This document shows positions 34,310 through 48,611 of a DNA stretch of 64,000 nucleotides, one piece after another. A program made the position numbers and the translations under genes. A model generated the notes under the pieces. It was not told the origin of the DNA. It was given only the letters and a program-made list of their open reading frames with translations, and ran no database searches. The stretch's first letter is position 1. Each line of letters opens with the position of its first letter. Location: the NCBI GenBank assembly GCA_019634955.1, contig JAHCAK010000005.1, positions 58,248 through 122,247 of the forward strand, written 5' to 3'. The DNA comes from Burkholderiales bacterium (lineage in GTDB: Bacteria > Pseudomonadota > Gammaproteobacteria > Burkholderiales > Usitatibacteraceae).

Positions 34310-36565
34310 ATGGCCAAAGCACCGCCGGCAAAATCCAAGTCGTCCTTCGCGGAAACCCTGCGGAACCTCTTCTCGCCCAAGCCCAAGGCCAAGGCGAGAC
34401 CTGCCGCATCGGCCTCGTCCACGATGACGAACCTGCCCGCCGGCGGGCCCGAGACGCGCCCCGGCGGCCCGACGACCGCCACGATGGCCGCGCCAGCGGC
34501 GAAGAAGCCGGTCGCCGGGATCGGCAAGTTCTCGATCGAGAACTTCTCGCTGCCCCTGATCGGGCACATGCCGGTCACCGCCCAGATGAACATCCTCGGC
34601 ACGCTCGCGCTGGGACTCGTCGCCCTCACGGCGCTGATGGTGTTCGTCGACGCGACCGCGCGCTCGCACAACGCGACCTACGTCACCGTCGCCGCGCAGA
34701 TGCAGTTCCACACGCAGCGCCTCGCCAAGGCGGCGAGCCTCGCGGCTCGCGGCCAGCCCAACGCGTTCGCGCAGGTGCAGGACAGCCGGGACGAATTCGC
34801 CAACTTCCTCACCGTCCTCAAGGAGGGCGGCTTCGCCTTCGGGGTGGACGTCCCGGCGGCGACCACCTCGTCCGAGCTGCGCAGCCGCCTGGACGAGCTG
34901 GACCAGCGCTGGCCGGATTCGTCGAAGGCGGCCTCGGCGATCCTCGCCGCGCGCAACGACCTCGTGGCGCTGGCGCAGAACATCGCCCAGATCCGCGTGG
35001 GCTCCGAGGAGATGGCGACGATCTCGCAGGAGCTCACGGCCCTCATGAGCCAGTCGGGCATCGCCCCCGGGCAGGTCCTTCGCGCCAACCGGCTCACCTT
35101 CCTCGCCGAGCGGCTGGGCCGGGGCTCTGCCGAGATCCTCGGCGCCGAGACCATCGATCCCGAGGTGCCCTTCCTCATCGGCAAGGACACCAACGACCTT
35201 CGCGACCTGATCAAGGGGCTCGATGCGGGCAGCGACGCGCTGGCGGTCCAGCCGATCCGCGACCCGGAGTCGCGCGCGAAGCTGGCCGAGCTCAAGAAGC
35301 AGTTCGAGACGTTCGAGAAGAACGTGAGCCCGATCCTTCGCGAGCTGCAGAAGCTCGTGTCGGCGCGGCAGGCGGGGTCGCAGCTGGTGGCGGCTTCCGA
35401 GCAGCTTCAGGCCGCGGTGGGCCGCCTGCAGGACGCGCTCCAGGCGGAGAAGTCGGTAGCGACGCTGGTCGCCGTGCTGGTGTTCGCGGGCCTGCTGGTC
35501 ATAGTGCTGCTGACCATGGGCCTGGTGTTCCTCGCCGACACGCGCCGCACCTCCACCCTGCACGAACGCGAGAACAAGAAGAACCAGGAGGCGATCCTGC
35601 GGCTCCTGAACGAGATGGGCGACCTCGCCGACGGCGACCTCACGGTGAAGGCGGAGGTGACCGAGGACATCACGGGCGCCATCGCGGACTCCATGAACTA
35701 CACGGTCGACGAGCTGAGGAACCTGGTGACGGGCGTGAACAGCGCCGCCATCTCGGTGACGCAGAAGACGGCCCAGGCGCAGTCGATCTCCGCCGAGCTC
35801 CTCGGCGCCGCCGAGCGGCAGTCGAAGGAGATCGAGGAGACGACCTCGCAGGTGCTGGAGGTGTCGCGCTCCATTTCCGCTGTGTCGACCACCGCGGAGG
35901 AGGGCGCGCAGGTGGCGCAGCGCTCGCTTGCGGCCGCGGACAAGGGGCGTCTCGCCGTGCAGGACTCGATCTCCGGCATGAACGACATCCGCGAGCAGAT
36001 CCAGGAGACCTCGAAGCGGATCAAGCGCCTGGGCGAGTCCTCGCAGGAGATCGGCGAGATCGTGGAGCTCATCTCGGACATCACGGAGCAGACGAACGTG
36101 CTCGCGCTGAACGCCGCCATCCAGGCGGCATCGGCGGGCGAGGCGGGCCGCGGCTTCTCGGTGGTCGCGGAGGAGGTGCAGCGGCTGGCCGAGCGCTCGG
36201 GCGAGGCGACCAAGCAGATCGGCGCGATCGTGAAGACCATTCAGGCGGACACGCAGGACGCCGTGGCGGCCATGGAGAAGTCGACGCAGGGCGTGGTCGA
36301 GGGGGCGAAGCTCTCCGACGCCGCCGGCCAGGCGCTCTCCGAGATCGACCAGGTGACCAAGAGCCTCGCGCAGCTGATCGAGCAGATCTCGCGCTCGACG
36401 AGCGCGCAGGCCGAGGCGACCAACCAGGTGGCGCAGAACATGCAGGAGATCCTTGAGATCACGCGGCAGACCACGCGCGGCACGCAGCAGACCGCCGGTT
36501 CGATCCGGGACCTGTCCGCGGTGGCCCAGGAGCTCAAGAGCTCCGTCGCGGGCTTCAAGCTCTAG
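34310..36565 (+). CDS. pilJ: methyl-accepting chemotaxis protein PilJ
   Basis: A 751-residue receptor for the Pil-Chp system. After a long basic and Ala/Pro-rich N-terminal tail (residues 1-90) come TM1 (about 95-117), a periplasmic part with two PilJ-type helical modules (about 118-375), TM2 (about 384-406), HAMP, and a signalling domain whose tip includes [28 protein letters not shown] Shine-Dalgarno precedes the ATG. It is longer than Pseudomonas PilJ mainly because of the N-terminal tail. Confidence 0.93.
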   Translation: MAKAPPAKSKSSFAETLRNLFSPKPKAKARPAASASSTMTNLPAGGPETRPGGPTTATMAAPAAKKPVAGIGKFSIENFSLPLIGHMPVTAQMNILGTLALGLVALTALMVFVDATARSHNATYVTVAAQMQFHTQRLAKAASLAARGQPNAFAQVQDSRDEFANFLTVLKEGGFAFGVDVPAATTSSELRSRLDELDQRWPDSSKAASAILAARNDLVALAQNIAQIRVGSEEMATISQELTALMSQSGIAPGQVLRANRLTFLAERLGRGSAEILGAETIDPEVPFLIGKDTNDLRDLIKGLDAGSDALAVQPIRDPESRAKLAELKKQFETFEKNVSPILRELQKLVSARQAGSQLVAASEQLQAAVGRLQDALQAEKSVATLVAVLVFAGLLVIVLLTMGLVFLADTRRTSTLHERENKKNQEAILRLLNEMGDLADGDLTVKAEVTEDITGAIADSMNYTVDELRNLVTGVNSAAISVTQKTAQAQSISAELLGAAERQSKEIEETTSQVLEVSRSISAVSTTAEEGAQVAQRSLAAADKGRLAVQDSISGMNDIREQIQETSKRIKRLGESSQEIGEIVELISDITEQTNVLALNAAIQAASAGEAGRGFSVVAEEVQRLAERSGEATKQIGAIVKTIQADTQDAVAAMEKSTQGVVEGAKLSDAAGQALSEIDQVTKSLAQLIEQISRSTSAQAEATNQVAQNMQEILEITRQTTRGTQQTAGSIRDLSAVAQELKSSVAGFKL

Positions 36566-36573
36566 CGCCCCTC

Positions 36574-39500
36574 ATGGCCGCGCGCCCCGCCACCGGTTTC
36601 GATCTCGGGCCCCTCAGCTGGGTCAAGACGGAGATCGACCATTCGCTGGGGCAGGCGCGCGAGAACCTCGAGAAGATCGTCGCCGCGCCGGGCGACCGCG
36701 CGCCGGTCAAGTACATCCTCACGCACCTGCACCAGGCGACGGGGGCGCTCGCGATGGTCGGCCTCGGTGCCGCCACCCGGTACAACGAGGAGCTCGAGCG
36801 GCTCGTCTCCTCGATCGAGACATGCGACGACGGCGAGATCGGCACGCGAGTGCCGGCCGCGAAGCGGGCCATCGCGCTCCTGTCGGCCTACCTCGACTCG
36901 CTGATGGCGGGCGAGCCGGACCGGCCGATGTCGCTGCTGCCGGCCTACCTCGCGCTAAACCGGGCGCGCGGGGCCGCCGACGCGACCGAGGGCGACCTAT
37001 TCCATCCCGATCTCTCGACGGAGCTTGCGGCGCCGGCGCAGCCGGCGGCGCCGGTCGACGGCGCCGTGCTCGCCAAGGCGCTGCAGCACCAGCGTGCCCA
37101 GTACCAGCAGGGCCTGCTGAAGGCCCTTCGCGGCGGCAACGCCGCCGAAGCCTTCCGCCAGCTGCAGGCGGCGGTGGCCGCCATCGAGTCGCTTCAGGAA
37201 GCCACGCCCAACCGGCCCTTCTGGCGCGCCGCCACGGCCTTCTTCGACGCGCTGTCGCTCGACGGTCTGGCGCTGGACGCGGGCGCGAAGCCGCTTCTCG
37301 CCAAGGTGGACCAGCAGGTGAAGCAGCTGATCGAGGGGTCGGCGAAGGTGCCGGAGCGGCTTTTCCGCGACCTTCTCCTTCAGGTGGGGCGCAGCCGCCC
37401 GGTGAGCCCGCGCATCGCGGAGCTCAAGGCCGCCTATCGCCTGGACGAACTCCTCGCCACGCCGCCCTCTTCGCTCGGCGAGGCGCCCGACGAGGCCATC
37501 TCGGCGCTCGTGCGCGAGCTGCGGGAGCTGACCGGCCAGCAGAAGGACACGTGGCTCAAGTACACCTCGGGAAACCGCGCTGCCCTGGAACCCTTCGGCA
37601 AGCAGGCGCTTGCGCTCGCCGACCGCGCCGCGCTCCTGCCGAGGCGCGACCTGCAGCAGGTGTTCGTCAAGCTCGCCGACGTGGCGCCAATGCTCAAGAC
37701 GCGCGCCATCCCGCCGTCCGAGTCCCAGGCCCTGGAGGTGGCGACGGCGCTCCTCTTCATCGAGTCGGCGCTGGACAACTACTTCCGCCTCGGGTCCGAT
37801 TTCGAGCGCCAGTCGCGGACCGTGTCGGACCGGCTCAAGGCCGCCATGGCCGGCGAGTCCGTCCCGCCGATGGACACGATCGAGGGCGGGATACTGGACG
37901 AGATGACGCGGCGCGCGCAGGAGCGGCTACTCGTCTTCCAGGTGGGGCAGGAGGTCCAGGTGAACCTCCAGGGGATCGAGCAGGCGCTCGATGCCTTCTT
38001 CCGCGACGCCGCCAAGCGCGAGGAGCTGAAGGGGCTGCCGGCGCAGTTCGCCCAGGTGCAAGGCGCGCTGATGATCATGGAGCTCGAGGCCGCGGCGGGG
38101 CTCAACGCCGCCGTGTCGGCGCGCGTGCAGCAGTTCGCCGAGGGCACCCTCGACGGCACGGGCGAGGCGGCCGAGATGGTTGCGGAAGGGCTGTCGGCGC
38201 TCGGGCTCTACATCACGGCGATCCAGCAGGGCGCGGCGAGGCCCGCGGACGTGCTCCAGCCGGCGCTGGTGCGCTTCGGCCTCGCGCAGTCGCCGGACCG
38301 GATCGCCGAGGAGGCGCTGCGGCGCACCGGCACCGTCTCGCCGCTCGACCTCGACGTCCAGAAGCAGAAGGTGCAGGCCCTCTACGAGGACTGGAAGGAG
38401 GCGCCCGGCGAGGAGGTCAAGGAGAAGCTCGAACGTGCCGTCGACGGCCTGAAGCGCGACGCGGTCGTGCTCGCCGATGCCGAGGTCGCCAGGCAGAGCG
38501 AGGAGGCGCTCGCGGCGCTGCACGAGGCGTCGGACGCGACGCAGACGGGCGTGTTCCAGGCCATCCAGGAACTCGCGCCCGAGAAACCGCCCGAGACGCC
38601 GCCCGCGCAGGTGGTCCAGCTGGTGGACGCGCCGGGCGCCGAGATCGACCGCGAGCTCCTGGAGATCTTCCTAGAGGAAGCCACCGACGTGGCGGCCACC
38701 ATCGCCGAGCACCTCGCGACCTGCCGCCACGCCCCGCACGACCGCGAGTCGCTCACGACGATCAGGCGCGGCTTCCACACGCTCAAGGGCAGCGGCCGGA
38801 TGGTCGGCCTCACCGACCTGGGCGAGGTCGCCTGGCAGTGCGAGCAGGTGATGAACAAGTGGCTCAAGGACGAGAAGCCGGCCACGCCGGGGTTGCTCGA
38901 CTTCGTCGAGCTTGCCCGGAAGTCCTTCTCGGGATGGATCGACAGCCTCAAGTCCGGCGCGGACACGCCGATCGACGGCACGGAGATCGCCCGCTGCGCC
39001 GAGCACCTGAAGAGCGGCGAGGCGGCGGTGCCCGTCGCACCCCTCGCCCCGATGCCCGAGGAGCCTTCGGCGCCCGCCGTGCCCGTGCAGCCCGAGCCCG
39101 CTGCGACGCCGGCGCCCGCGGGATTGACGTTCGAGTCGCTGGACCTGCAGCCGGCGGCGGCCGCCCCTCCGGCCGAGCCGTCGCCGGCGCCCGCGGCGCC
39201 GGCGGAGTTCGACTTCTCGCTGTTCGCGACCGGCGCGCCGGCGGCGGGGGAGCGTGCCGCCGAGCCGGCCGAGGAGGCCGAGCCCGACGTCGTCGTCGGC
39301 ACCGTGTCCCTCTCGCCCGCGCTCTTCTCGATCTACGTCGGCGAGGCGGAGCAGCACGCGGCGACGCTCGACCGGGAGATGTCGGCCATCGAGCTCGACC
39401 CGATGCACCCGGTGAGCCACGAGTTCATGCGCGCGGCGCACACGCTCACGAGCAGCTCGCGCACGACCGGCTTCAGCGTCCTCGCTGACGTTGCGCATGC

Positions 39501-42399
39501 GCTGGAGAAGTGGCTTGCCGACGCGATCGACTATCCGCCGGAGTTCACGCCGGCTCGCATCGCCGCGACGCGGCGCGCCGTCGACGGCGTCATCGCGATG
39601 GTGCGCTCGATCGCCGGGCGCGCGCTTCCCCTCGGTCGCGACGACCTCGTCGACGACTTGCGGCTCCTGAGGGAAGGGCTGCAGGAGTCGCGCCGCACCG
39701 GGGAGGGCACCCACCTGCGGATGCCGGGATTGCGCCGCGACGCCGTTGCCTCACCGCCGGAGATTCCCGAAGCTGCGCCGGCGCCGGTCGTCGAGCTGGT
39801 GCCGGAGCCTGCGCCGCCCGAGCCCGCACCGCCTGAACCTGCGCCGCCGGAGCCTGCGCCGCCGGAGCCTGCGCCGCCGGAGCCTGCGCCGCTGGAACCT
39901 GCGCCGCCCGAACCTGCGCCGCCCGAGCCCGCACCGGTCGAGCTGGGGTCGGCCGGACCAACCCCCGTGGAACACGCGGCGATCTCGACGGCGCCCGTGC
40001 TGGAACCACCTCCTGTTCCAGAGCAGGCGACCACAGCGGAGGAAACCCGCCCGTTCGAGGCAGGCAAGGACCAACGCAAGATCAAGGACGACGTCGACCG
40101 CGACCTCCTGCCGATCTTCCTCGACGAGGCCCGCGAGCTCGTGCCCGCGGTGAGCGACGGCCTGCGCCGGTGGAAGGCCAACCCGGCCGACGCATCGCCC
40201 GCCGCCGACCTGCGGCGCCACCTGCACACCCTCAAGGGCAGCGCCCGCATGACCGGCCTCATGCGGCTGGGCGAGCTCGCCCACGTGCTCGAGACCCGCG
40301 TGGTCGACATGGGCTCGCAGCCCCGGCCAGCGGAGAAGGACTTCGAGGAGGCCGAGGAGCGCATCGACCGCTTCTCCGTGGCGCTGGAACGGCTCTCGCG
40401 CGGCGAGGACATGCAGGACGTCGTGCCCGTCGAGGTGCCGGTCTCCGCGGTGTTCGAGCAGCAGAAGGACAAGCCCACGCCGCTCGCCGTGATCGCGGCG
40501 GCGGCCGAGACGATGGCGCAGCAGCAGGCGCTGCCGCCCGAGCTGCGCGAGGTGCGCGCGGCGCTGCTGCGCGTCAACGCCGACCTCGTCGACCAGTTCG
40601 TGAACGAGGCCGGGGAGCTTTCGATCGCGCGCTCGCGGATCGAGGGCGAGATGGCCACGTTCCGGCGCGCGCTGGCCGACCTCTCGGAGAACGTCTCGCG
40701 CATGCGCGTGCAGCTGCGCGAGATCGAGATCGCCTCCGAGGGGCAGATGCAGAGCCGGATCAAGGAGCGCGACGAGCACGGGGCCAGCTTCGACCCGCTC
40801 GAGTTCGACCGGTTCACGCGCATGCAGGAGCTCACGCGGTTCCTCGCGGAGTCCCTCGGCGACGTGATCACGCTGCAGCAGGGCCTGCAGAAGAACATCG
40901 ACGAGACCGAGCTCGCGATCCTCCAGCAGGCCCGCCTCAACCGCGAGCTGCAGCAGGGCCTCATGGGCGTGCGCCTCGTGCCCCTCGGGAACCTCGCCGA
41001 CCGCTTCTACCGCGTGGTGCGCCAGACCGCCAAGGACGTCAACAAGAAGGCCAACCTGGAGCTCAAGGGCATCCGCACCGAGCTCGACCGCTCCGTCCTC
41101 GAGAAGATCACCGCTCCCTTCGAGCACCTGCTGAGGAACGCGGTGGCCCACGGCATCGAGCCGCCGGCCGAGCGCGCGGCCGCCGGCAAGCCCGAGATCG
41201 GCGAGATCTCGATCGACGCGGTGCAGCGCGGCAACGAGGTCGTTCTCACCGTCTCCGACGACGGCCGCGGGCTGGACCTCGCGCGGATCCGCGACAAGGC
41301 CGTGTCGCTGGGCCTCATGGAGGCGGGCGACGAGCTTCCCGACCCGGCGCTGTCGCAGTTCATCTTCTGGCCGGGCTTCTCCACCGCGACCGAGGTCACG
41401 CAGGTGGCGGGGCGCGGGGTGGGGATGGACGTGGTGAAGAACGAGATCGTTTCGCTCGGCGGGCGCGTCGAGCTCGCCTCCACCCCGGGGCGGGGCACCA
41501 CCTTCACCATCACGCTTCCCCTCACGCTCGCCGTCTCCCAGGCGGTGATGCTGCGCGCGGGGGACCGGCTCTTCGCGATCCCGTCGGTGATGATCGAGCA
41601 GGTGCAGGAGTACAAGGCCCAGCCCTACGCGGAGCTCGTGGCCCGCGGCGAGATCGCGTGGAAGGACAACCGCTACCCGCTGCGCTCCCTGCTTTCGCTG
41701 CTGGGCGAGCCGGACACGCCCGTGCCTGCCCGCCAGATACCGGTCCTCCTGCTCAAGAGCGGCGTGCAGCGCGCCGCCGTGCGCGTCGACGAGATCATCG
41801 GCAACCGCGAAATCGTCGTGAAGACGATCGGCCCGCAGCTCGCGCGCCTGGCCGGCATCGCCGGCGCCACCGTGCTCGGCAACGGCCAGGTGGTGCTGAT
41901 CCTCAACCCGGTGAACCTCGTCTACCGCGAGGCCTCGGCCGCCGAGTCGATCGCCGCGGCGGTCGCCGCGAAGGCGGCCGCGGCGCCCGCGCCGGTGGTG
42001 GCGAAGGCGGTGCCGCTGGTGATGGTGGTCGACGACTCGCTCACGGTGCGCAAGATCACGAGCCGCATGCTCGCGCGCGAGGGATACGAGTTCGTGACCG
42101 CCAAGGACGGCGTCGACGCGCTCCAGCAGCTCCAGGACGTGAGGCCCGACGTGATCCTGCTCGACGTCGAGATGCCGCGCATGGACGGCTTCGAGTTCGC
42201 GAGGAACGTGCGCGCGGACGAGGCGACGCGCGCGATCCCGATCATCATGATCACCTCGCGCACGGCGGACAAGCACCGCAGCCACGCGATCGAGCTGGGC
42301 GTGAACGAGTACATGGGCAAGCCCTACCAGGAGGAGCAGCTCCTCTCGCTCATCGCGCGCTACGCGCGCCACGGCGAGCCGGCCCCCGCCGGCGCCTAG
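36574..42399 (+). CDS. chpA: hybrid chemotaxis kinase ChpA/PilL (CheA-type, multiple HPt domains, receiver)
   Basis: A 1941-residue CheA hybrid. HPt-like modules carry histidines at residue 53 ([12 protein letters not shown], with the usual Lys replaced by Thr), 735 ([12 protein letters not shown]), 956 ([12 protein letters not shown], again without Lys) and 1218 ([12 protein letters not shown]). A Pro-Glu-Ala linker with nine 5-residue repeats lies at about 1078-1122. The kinase core has the N box [26 protein letters not shown] and [14 protein letters not shown], followed by a CheW-like domain and a C-terminal receiver with Asp1864 ([12 protein letters not shown]). The protein controls PilG and PilH. 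Pseudomonas ChpA is longer with more HPt modules. The stop interleaves with uppP in a CTAG. Confidence 0.92.
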   Translation: MAARPATGFDLGPLSWVKTEIDHSLGQARENLEKIVAAPGDRAPVKYILTHLHQATGALAMVGLGAATRYNEELERLVSSIETCDDGEIGTRVPAAKRAIALLSAYLDSLMAGEPDRPMSLLPAYLALNRARGAADATEGDLFHPDLSTELAAPAQPAAPVDGAVLAKALQHQRAQYQQGLLKALRGGNAAEAFRQLQAAVAAIESLQEATPNRPFWRAATAFFDALSLDGLALDAGAKPLLAKVDQQVKQLIEGSAKVPERLFRDLLLQVGRSRPVSPRIAELKAAYRLDELLATPPSSLGEAPDEAISALVRELRELTGQQKDTWLKYTSGNRAALEPFGKQALALADRAALLPRRDLQQVFVKLADVAPMLKTRAIPPSESQALEVATALLFIESALDNYFRLGSDFERQSRTVSDRLKAAMAGESVPPMDTIEGGILDEMTRRAQERLLVFQVGQEVQVNLQGIEQALDAFFRDAAKREELKGLPAQFAQVQGALMIMELEAAAGLNAAVSARVQQFAEGTLDGTGEAAEMVAEGLSALGLYITAIQQGAARPADVLQPALVRFGLAQSPDRIAEEALRRTGTVSPLDLDVQKQKVQALYEDWKEAPGEEVKEKLERAVDGLKRDAVVLADAEVARQSEEALAALHEASDATQTGVFQAIQELAPEKPPETPPAQVVQLVDAPGAEIDRELLEIFLEEATDVAATIAEHLATCRHAPHDRESLTTIRRGFHTLKGSGRMVGLTDLGEVAWQCEQVMNKWLKDEKPATPGLLDFVELARKSFSGWIDSLKSGADTPIDGTEIARCAEHLKSGEAAVPVAPLAPMPEEPSAPAVPVQPEPAATPAPAGLTFESLDLQPAAAAPPAEPSPAPAAPAEFDFSLFATGAPAAGERAAEPAEEAEPDVVVGTVSLSPALFSIYVGEAEQHAATLDREMSAIELDPMHPVSHEFMRAAHTLTSSSRTTGFSVLADVAHALEKWLADAIDYPPEFTPARIAATRRAVDGVIAMVRSIAGRALPLGRDDLVDDLRLLREGLQESRRTGEGTHLRMPGLRRDAVASPPEIPEAAPAPVVELVPEPAPPEPAPPEPAPPEPAPPEPAPPEPAPLEPAPPEPAPPEPAPVELGSAGPTPVEHAAISTAPVLEPPPVPEQATTAEETRPFEAGKDQRKIKDDVDRDLLPIFLDEARELVPAVSDGLRRWKANPADASPAADLRRHLHTLKGSARMTGLMRLGELAHVLETRVVDMGSQPRPAEKDFEEAEERIDRFSVALERLSRGEDMQDVVPVEVPVSAVFEQQKDKPTPLAVIAAAAETMAQQQALPPELREVRAALLRVNADLVDQFVNEAGELSIARSRIEGEMATFRRALADLSENVSRMRVQLREIEIASEGQMQSRIKERDEHGASFDPLEFDRFTRMQELTRFLAESLGDVITLQQGLQKNIDETELAILQQARLNRELQQGLMGVRLVPLGNLADRFYRVVRQTAKDVNKKANLELKGIRTELDRSVLEKITAPFEHLLRNAVAHGIEPPAERAAAGKPEIGEISIDAVQRGNEVVLTVSDDGRGLDLARIRDKAVSLGLMEAGDELPDPALSQFIFWPGFSTATEVTQVAGRGVGMDVVKNEIVSLGGRVELASTPGRGTTFTITLPLTLAVSQAVMLRAGDRLFAIPSVMIEQVQEYKAQPYAELVARGEIAWKDNRYPLRSLLSLLGEPDTPVPARQIPVLLLKSGVQRAAVRVDEIIGNREIVVKTIGPQLARLAGIAGATVLGNGQVVLILNPVNLVYREASAAESIAAAVAAKAAAAPAPVVAKAVPLVMVVDDSLTVRKITSRMLAREGYEFVTAKDGVDALQQLQDVRPDVILLDVEMPRMDGFEFARNVRADEATRAIPIIMITSRTADKHRSHAIELGVNEYMGKPYQEEQLLSLIARYARHGEPAPAGA
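39805..39939 (+). repeat. nine tandem 15-bp repeats in chpA
   Basis: Nine consecutive 15-base units encode Glu-Pro-Ala-Pro-Pro (last residue Leu in unit 6 and Val in unit 9). Units 3-5 are nearly identical in DNA. The array lies in the linker between the third and fourth HPt modules and keeps frame whatever the copy number. Confidence 0.9.
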
Positions 42400-43202
42400 C
42401 GGAAGTAGGCGAGCACCGCCGCGCCCAGGGCGAGGCGGTACCAGGCGAACGCGCGGAAGTCGTGGCTCGCGACGTAACGGATGAGCCCGCGCACGGCGGC
42501 GAGCGCGGCGACGAAGCTCACGGCGAAGCCCACCACGAAGGGGCCGAGGTCGGCGGCTTCGAACAGGTGCCGGTACTTCACGACCTGGTAGCCCGTCGCC
42601 GCGAACATGATCGGCACGGCGAGGAAGAACGAGAACTCGGTGGCGGCCTGCCGGGAAAGGCCGAACACCATGCCGCCCATGATCGTCGCCCCCGACCGGG
42701 AGGTGCCCGGGATGAGCGAGAGGCACTGCGCGAAGCCAACCTTCAGGGCGTCGGGCCAGCGCATCTCGTCCACGGAGGTGATGCGCGGGGCGCCGTGGCG
42801 CGCGTACCAGCGCTCGATCGCGAAGATCGCGAGGGCGCCGAGGACCAGCGCCGCCGCGACGCTCACGGGGTTGAACAGCCAGGCCTTGATCTCCCGCTGG
42901 AGGGCGAGGCCGAGGAGCGCCGCCGGCAGGAAGGCGACGGCGAGGTTCGCCGCGAAGCGCTGCTGCACCGCGTCCGTGGCGATGCCCGAGAACGCGCGCG
43001 CGAACCGGCCCCGGTACTCCCAGCACACCGCGAGGATGGCCCCGAGCTGGATGACGATGTCGAAGACCTTGCCCTTCTCGTCGTTCACGCCGAGCAGGTC
43101 GGAGACGATGATGAGGTGGCCGGTGGAGGAGACGGGAAGGAACTCGGTGAGGCCTTCCACCACCCCGAGCAGCAGGGCGTTCACGAGCGGGGCAATGTCC
43201 AT
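42396..43202 (-). CDS. uppP: undecaprenyl-diphosphatase UppP/BacA
   Basis: A 268-residue polytopic membrane enzyme that recycles undecaprenyl pyrophosphate to the monophosphate carrier used for peptidoglycan and O-antigen. The two active-site motifs are [15 protein letters not shown] near residue 17 and [14 protein letters not shown] near residue 170. Start [13 protein letters not shown] is typical; an ATG 18 bases earlier is possible. It lies downstream of the TPR-GGDEF gene (35 bases). Confidence 0.95.
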   Translation of the reverse strand: MDIAPLVNALLLGVVEGLTEFLPVSSTGHLIIVSDLLGVNDEKGKVFDIVIQLGAILAVCWEYRGRFARAFSGIATDAVQQRFAANLAVAFLPAALLGLALQREIKAWLFNPVSVAAALVLGALAIFAIERWYARHGAPRITSVDEMRWPDALKVGFAQCLSLIPGTSRSGATIMGGMVFGLSRQAATEFSFFLAVPIMFAATGYQVVKYRHLFEAADLGPFVVGFAVSFVAALAAVRGLIRYVASHDFRAFAWYRLALGAAVLAYFR

Positions 43203-43237
43203 CGGCCGGCAGTCTAGCATCCGCCGGCCGGGGTCCT

Positions 43238-45763
43238 TCAGCCCGGTTGCGGCGCCGCGGCGCGGCAAACGAGGTTCCGGCCGCCCCGCTTCGCCTCGTA
43301 GAGCGCCGCGTCGGCGGCGCGCATGAGCCGGCCGAGCTCGTCGGCGGGATCCGCCGCGCCCTGCCTGCGACCGGATGCCGACGCGCAGCCCATCGACAGG
43401 GTGGCCGTGAGCGCCTCGCCGTGCCAGTCCACGCGCATCCCCGCCACCGCCGCGCGCAGCCGCTCGGCCGCCGCGGCCGTCGCCTCGAGGTCCGCGCCCG
43501 GCAGGACGATGGCGAACTCGTCGCCGCCGAGGCGCCCGGTCACGTCGTGCGGCCGCTGCTGCGCACGGAGCACGCCTGCGATCGCGGCGATCAGGTGGTC
43601 GCCGGCGCCGTGGCCCAGCGAGTCGTTCACGGCCTTGAAGTGGTCCAGGTCGGCCATCACGAGCCCGATGGCGCCCCCGTATCGCGCCGCCCGCGCGACC
43701 TCGCTCTCGGCCGCCTCGAGGAACCGGCGCCGGTTGGCGAGGCCCGAGAGCGGGTCGGTCGTCGCGAGCAGCCGCATGCGCGCCTCGGTGCCGATGAGGT
43801 GGCGGTGCTTGGTCTCCAGCTCGCCGTGCGTCCTCGCGTTGGCGAGGGCGACGGCGGCATAGCCGCTCACGGTGCGGAAGACGAGCTTCTCTCGCTCGCC
43901 GTAGGCGCGGGGCGTGTCCGTCTGGACGGTGAGCACGCCGAGAAGCTCTTCGCCTGCGCAGAGGGGGCCGAACCAGAGGCTGCGCGTGACCTGCGTCCCC
44001 GGAATCCGCGAGGCGGGCCGCCCCCCCTCGGGCGCGTCGACGTGGATCTCGCGGCGCTCGCGGGCCGCCTGCGCCGCGTAGGAGTCGAGGTCGGCGAGCG
44101 CGATGTCGCGCTCCGGAAGCTCGCGGCCGCGCTCGATACCGCTGCGCCGCAGGCGCGCGCCCGCCGCGTCGAAGACGAGGACGGCGAGAAAGGTCACGTC
44201 GGCGAGTCGCGCGAGATGGCGGTCGATCGCCCGCAGCATGCCTGCCGCGTCGAGGTGGGCCGTGATGTCCTGCCCCACCTGGCGCAGCTGCTCGAGCGTC
44301 TCCAGGCTCGTCTCGAGCGAGCGGGCGCGCTCGAGCGCCTTCTCCGCCTCGTGCCGCTCGCGGGCCAGCAGCAGGCGGTTGAGCGTGCGCCGGTCGCCCT
44401 CCTTCACGTCCTCGGCATGCGCCGCGCGTTCGGCGGCCAGGGCGCTGCGCAGGTCCCCGGCGCGCTCGTGCGCGCGCGCGATCTCGCCGTACAGCTGGGC
44501 CTTCTCGTGGTGGCCCCCGATCGACTCGACCACCGCGAGTGCCTGCTCGAGGCAAGCGAGCGACTCCCCGGCCGGCGCCCCGCGCGCCGCGTGGATCTCC
44601 GCGAGGGAGCGAAGCGCCTCCACTTCCCAGAGGCGCGCGCCCGTCTGGCGCGCGAGGTCGAGCGCGGCGCCGGCGCATCGCGTCGCCTCCTCGGCTCGCC
44701 CGAGGCGCGACAACGCCTGCGCGCCGATCGCCTGGAGGCACGCGATCTCCGGTCGCGAGCCGAGGTCGCGCATGATGCCCTCGGCCTGGCGCAGGTGACC
44801 GAGCGCCTCCTCGTTGCGGCCCAGGGCGAGGCAGGCGTCGCCGAGGTAATAGGTGGCGATCGCGTAGCCGCGCGCGCGCGGCTGGTCGGCGAGGATGGAG
44901 CGGGCCTCGAGCAGGTGCCCCACCGCGGCCTCGTGCTCGCCGCCGTCGGACAGCTGCCGCGCGAAGTTGGCGAGCGCGTGCCCGATCGCCCTCGGCCAGC
45001 CCAGCGCGCGGGCCCGGGCCAGGCCGAGCTCGGCCGCCTGCCGGGCGGATTCGCGGTCGCCGAGGTTGGAGTGCGCCGACACGAGGCCGGATTCCGCGCG
45101 GAAGGCCTGCTCGAGCAGGCCCGCCCCCGGCCCCTCCGCTGCGACCGCCTCGAACGCCGGCACGGCCTCGAGGAATGCGTTGCGCTGGAAGGCCGCGACG
45201 CCCTGCACGAAGCGCAGGTGGACCCGTAGCGCCGCGGAGTGCGTCGCGACGGCGGCGGCGCCGATCTCGTCGAGCGTCGCCGCCGTCGCGTGGGGGTCGC
45301 CGAAGCCGCTCGCGAGCAGCGCCCAGAGTCGCGCGTGGGCCTCGCGCTCGGCGTCTCCAGCGGCCGCGAACGCGGTGATCGCCTCCCCGTGCGCCGCGAG
45401 TTCCCGGTCGCGCATCCCGCGCACCTCCGCGATGCGCGCGCGCACCAGCGCGCAGTCGCCGCGGCCGAGGGCGTCACCGGCCGACCGGAACGCGGCGCCG
45501 GCTTCCTCGCACAGCGAGGCGGCCTCGTCGACGCGGGCGAGGTGCAGCGAGGATTCCGCCAGGGCGAGCACCGCCCGCGCCCGCTGGCCGTCGTCCGGAG
45601 CGCCGGGAGCGAGCGCAAGGGCCTCTCGGGCGAGCTCCGCGGCGCGCGCCGAGTCGCGCTGGCGCAGGTGCCAGGCCAGCTCGGCGAGGGCGGACGCGGG
45701 CCGGCCCGAGGCGAGCGACGCCTCGAGCCGGGCGACGACCTCGTCGTTGGCGAAGTGCCGCAT
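43238..45763 (-). CDS. cytoplasmic TPR-GAF-GGDEF diguanylate cyclase
   Basis: An 841-residue protein with no signal peptide or membrane helix. Residues 1-450 are TPR-type helical repeats (such as [21 protein letters not shown]), then a coiled coil (about 460-520), a GAF-like domain (about 525-660, ending [20 protein letters not shown]) and a GGDEF domain. The active site is [13 protein letters not shown] with an RPHD I-site five residues before it, so it should make cyclic-di-GMP. It starts 11 bases after thiC, so it is likely expressed from the TPP-controlled message. The TPR part suggests a protein partner senses or places it. Confidence 0.88.
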   Translation of the reverse strand: MRHFANDEVVARLEASLASGRPASALAELAWHLRQRDSARAAELAREALALAPGAPDDGQRARAVLALAESSLHLARVDEAASLCEEAGAAFRSAGDALGRGDCALVRARIAEVRGMRDRELAAHGEAITAFAAAGDAEREAHARLWALLASGFGDPHATAATLDEIGAAAVATHSAALRVHLRFVQGVAAFQRNAFLEAVPAFEAVAAEGPGAGLLEQAFRAESGLVSAHSNLGDRESARQAAELGLARARALGWPRAIGHALANFARQLSDGGEHEAAVGHLLEARSILADQPRARGYAIATYYLGDACLALGRNEEALGHLRQAEGIMRDLGSRPEIACLQAIGAQALSRLGRAEEATRCAGAALDLARQTGARLWEVEALRSLAEIHAARGAPAGESLACLEQALAVVESIGGHHEKAQLYGEIARAHERAGDLRSALAAERAAHAEDVKEGDRRTLNRLLLARERHEAEKALERARSLETSLETLEQLRQVGQDITAHLDAAGMLRAIDRHLARLADVTFLAVLVFDAAGARLRRSGIERGRELPERDIALADLDSYAAQAARERREIHVDAPEGGRPASRIPGTQVTRSLWFGPLCAGEELLGVLTVQTDTPRAYGEREKLVFRTVSGYAAVALANARTHGELETKHRHLIGTEARMRLLATTDPLSGLANRRRFLEAAESEVARAARYGGAIGLVMADLDHFKAVNDSLGHGAGDHLIAAIAGVLRAQQRPHDVTGRLGGDEFAIVLPGADLEATAAAAERLRAAVAGMRVDWHGEALTATLSMGCASASGRRQGAADPADELGRLMRAADAALYEAKRGGRNLVCRAAAPQPG

Positions 45764-45774
45764 GGGCGGCGCCG

Positions 45775-47811
<2,037 letters not shown>

Positions 47812-47820
47812 GGACCGCCA

Positions 47821-47849
47821 ACGCTACCCGAAGGCCGAGGCAGGCGCAA
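47821..47849 (-). promoter_or_regulatory. candidate promoter for thiC
   Basis: On the minus strand TTGCGC (47849-47844), a 17-base spacer and TAGCGT (47826-47821). Transcription would start near 47814, immediately before the first helix of the TPP aptamer, which is the expected place. The matches to consensus are modest. Confidence 0.4.
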
Positions 47850-47915
47850 ATGACGTCGGGCAAGCGGACCCGCCCCGGGGCGGCGGGGGCCGCGCGCCGG
47901 CGCCCCGTTTCGCTT

Positions 47916-47924
47916 TGATACAAT
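47916..47924 (+). promoter_or_regulatory. extended -10 promoter for the Pcm-like gene
   Basis: TGATACAAT, a TGn extension followed by TACAAT, lies 34 bases before the ATG of the methyltransferase gene. Extended -10 elements can work without a -35, and none is seen here. It probably drives pcm and the rhodanese gene. Confidence 0.5.
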
Positions 47925-47957
47925 TCGCCTTTTTCCGGCGCTCCCGCCTCCGCTACC

Positions 47958-48611
47958 ATGAACCTCGAGAAAGCCCGCTTCAACATGGTCGAGCAGCAGA
48001 TCCGGCCGTGGGAGGTCCTCGACCCCGGCGTGCTGGAGCTGCTCTTCGCGGTGAAGCGCGAGCTCTTCGTGCCGGCGCCGCACGCCGCGCTCGCCTTCGC
48101 CGACATGGAGATTCCCCTCGGCCACGGCGAGTCGATGATGCAGCCGAAGGTCGAGGCGAGGATCCTGCAGGAACTGGCGGTGCGCCCGGAGGAGACGGTG
48201 TACGAGGTGGGGACGGGTTCGGGGTACCTCACGGCGCTTCTCGCGCGGCGCGCGCGCCATGTGACGAGCGCCGAGATCCACGCGGACCTGCAGCAGGCCG
48301 CGCGGGCGAACCTCGCCCGCGCCGGCGTCGCCAACGTAACGCTCCTTCACGGTGACAGCGCGCGCGCGCCCCTCGGCGAGTCGGCCTGGGACGTGATCGT
48401 GATCACGGGCTCCACGCCGGAGCTCCCGCAGGCCTTTCTCGACCGCCTGGCTCCCGGCGGGCGCCTCTTCGCCGTCGTCGGCGACGCGCCGGCGATGAAG
48501 GCGGTGGTCGTCGAGCGCGGCGCCTCCGGCGGGGTCCGCCGCACGGAGGTGTTCGAGACGCTCCTGAAGCCCCTGGTGAACGCGCGGCAGCCCGCGCGTT
48601 TCCGCTTCTGA
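47958..48611 (+). CDS. pcm: protein-L-isoaspartate O-methyltransferase-like protein
   Basis: A 217-residue SAM methyltransferase of the PCMT family. Motif I is YEVGTGSGYLTALLAR near residue 80, and the N-terminal MVEQQIRP and MMQPKVEARIL helices are typical. Canonical Pcm has a Thr/Ser-rich substrate loop (ISQPYIV); here it is GESMMQPK, as in the betaproteobacterial proteins encoded upstream of tolC, so isoaspartate repair is not assured. The stop overlaps the rhodanese start by one base (TGATG). Confidence 0.85.
   Translation: MNLEKARFNMVEQQIRPWEVLDPGVLELLFAVKRELFVPAPHAALAFADMEIPLGHGESMMQPKVEARILQELAVRPEETVYEVGTGSGYLTALLARRARHVTSAEIHADLQQAARANLARAGVANVTLLHGDSARAPLGESAWDVIVITGSTPELPQAFLDRLAPGGRLFAVVGDAPAMKAVVVERGASGGVRRTEVFETLLKPLVNARQPARFRF

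Noticed and set aside
39751..43026. Minus-strand open frame of 1091 codons across chpA and uppP
   Set aside because: It is antisense to the ChpA kinase domains, is dominated by Arg, Leu and His, and has no motif.
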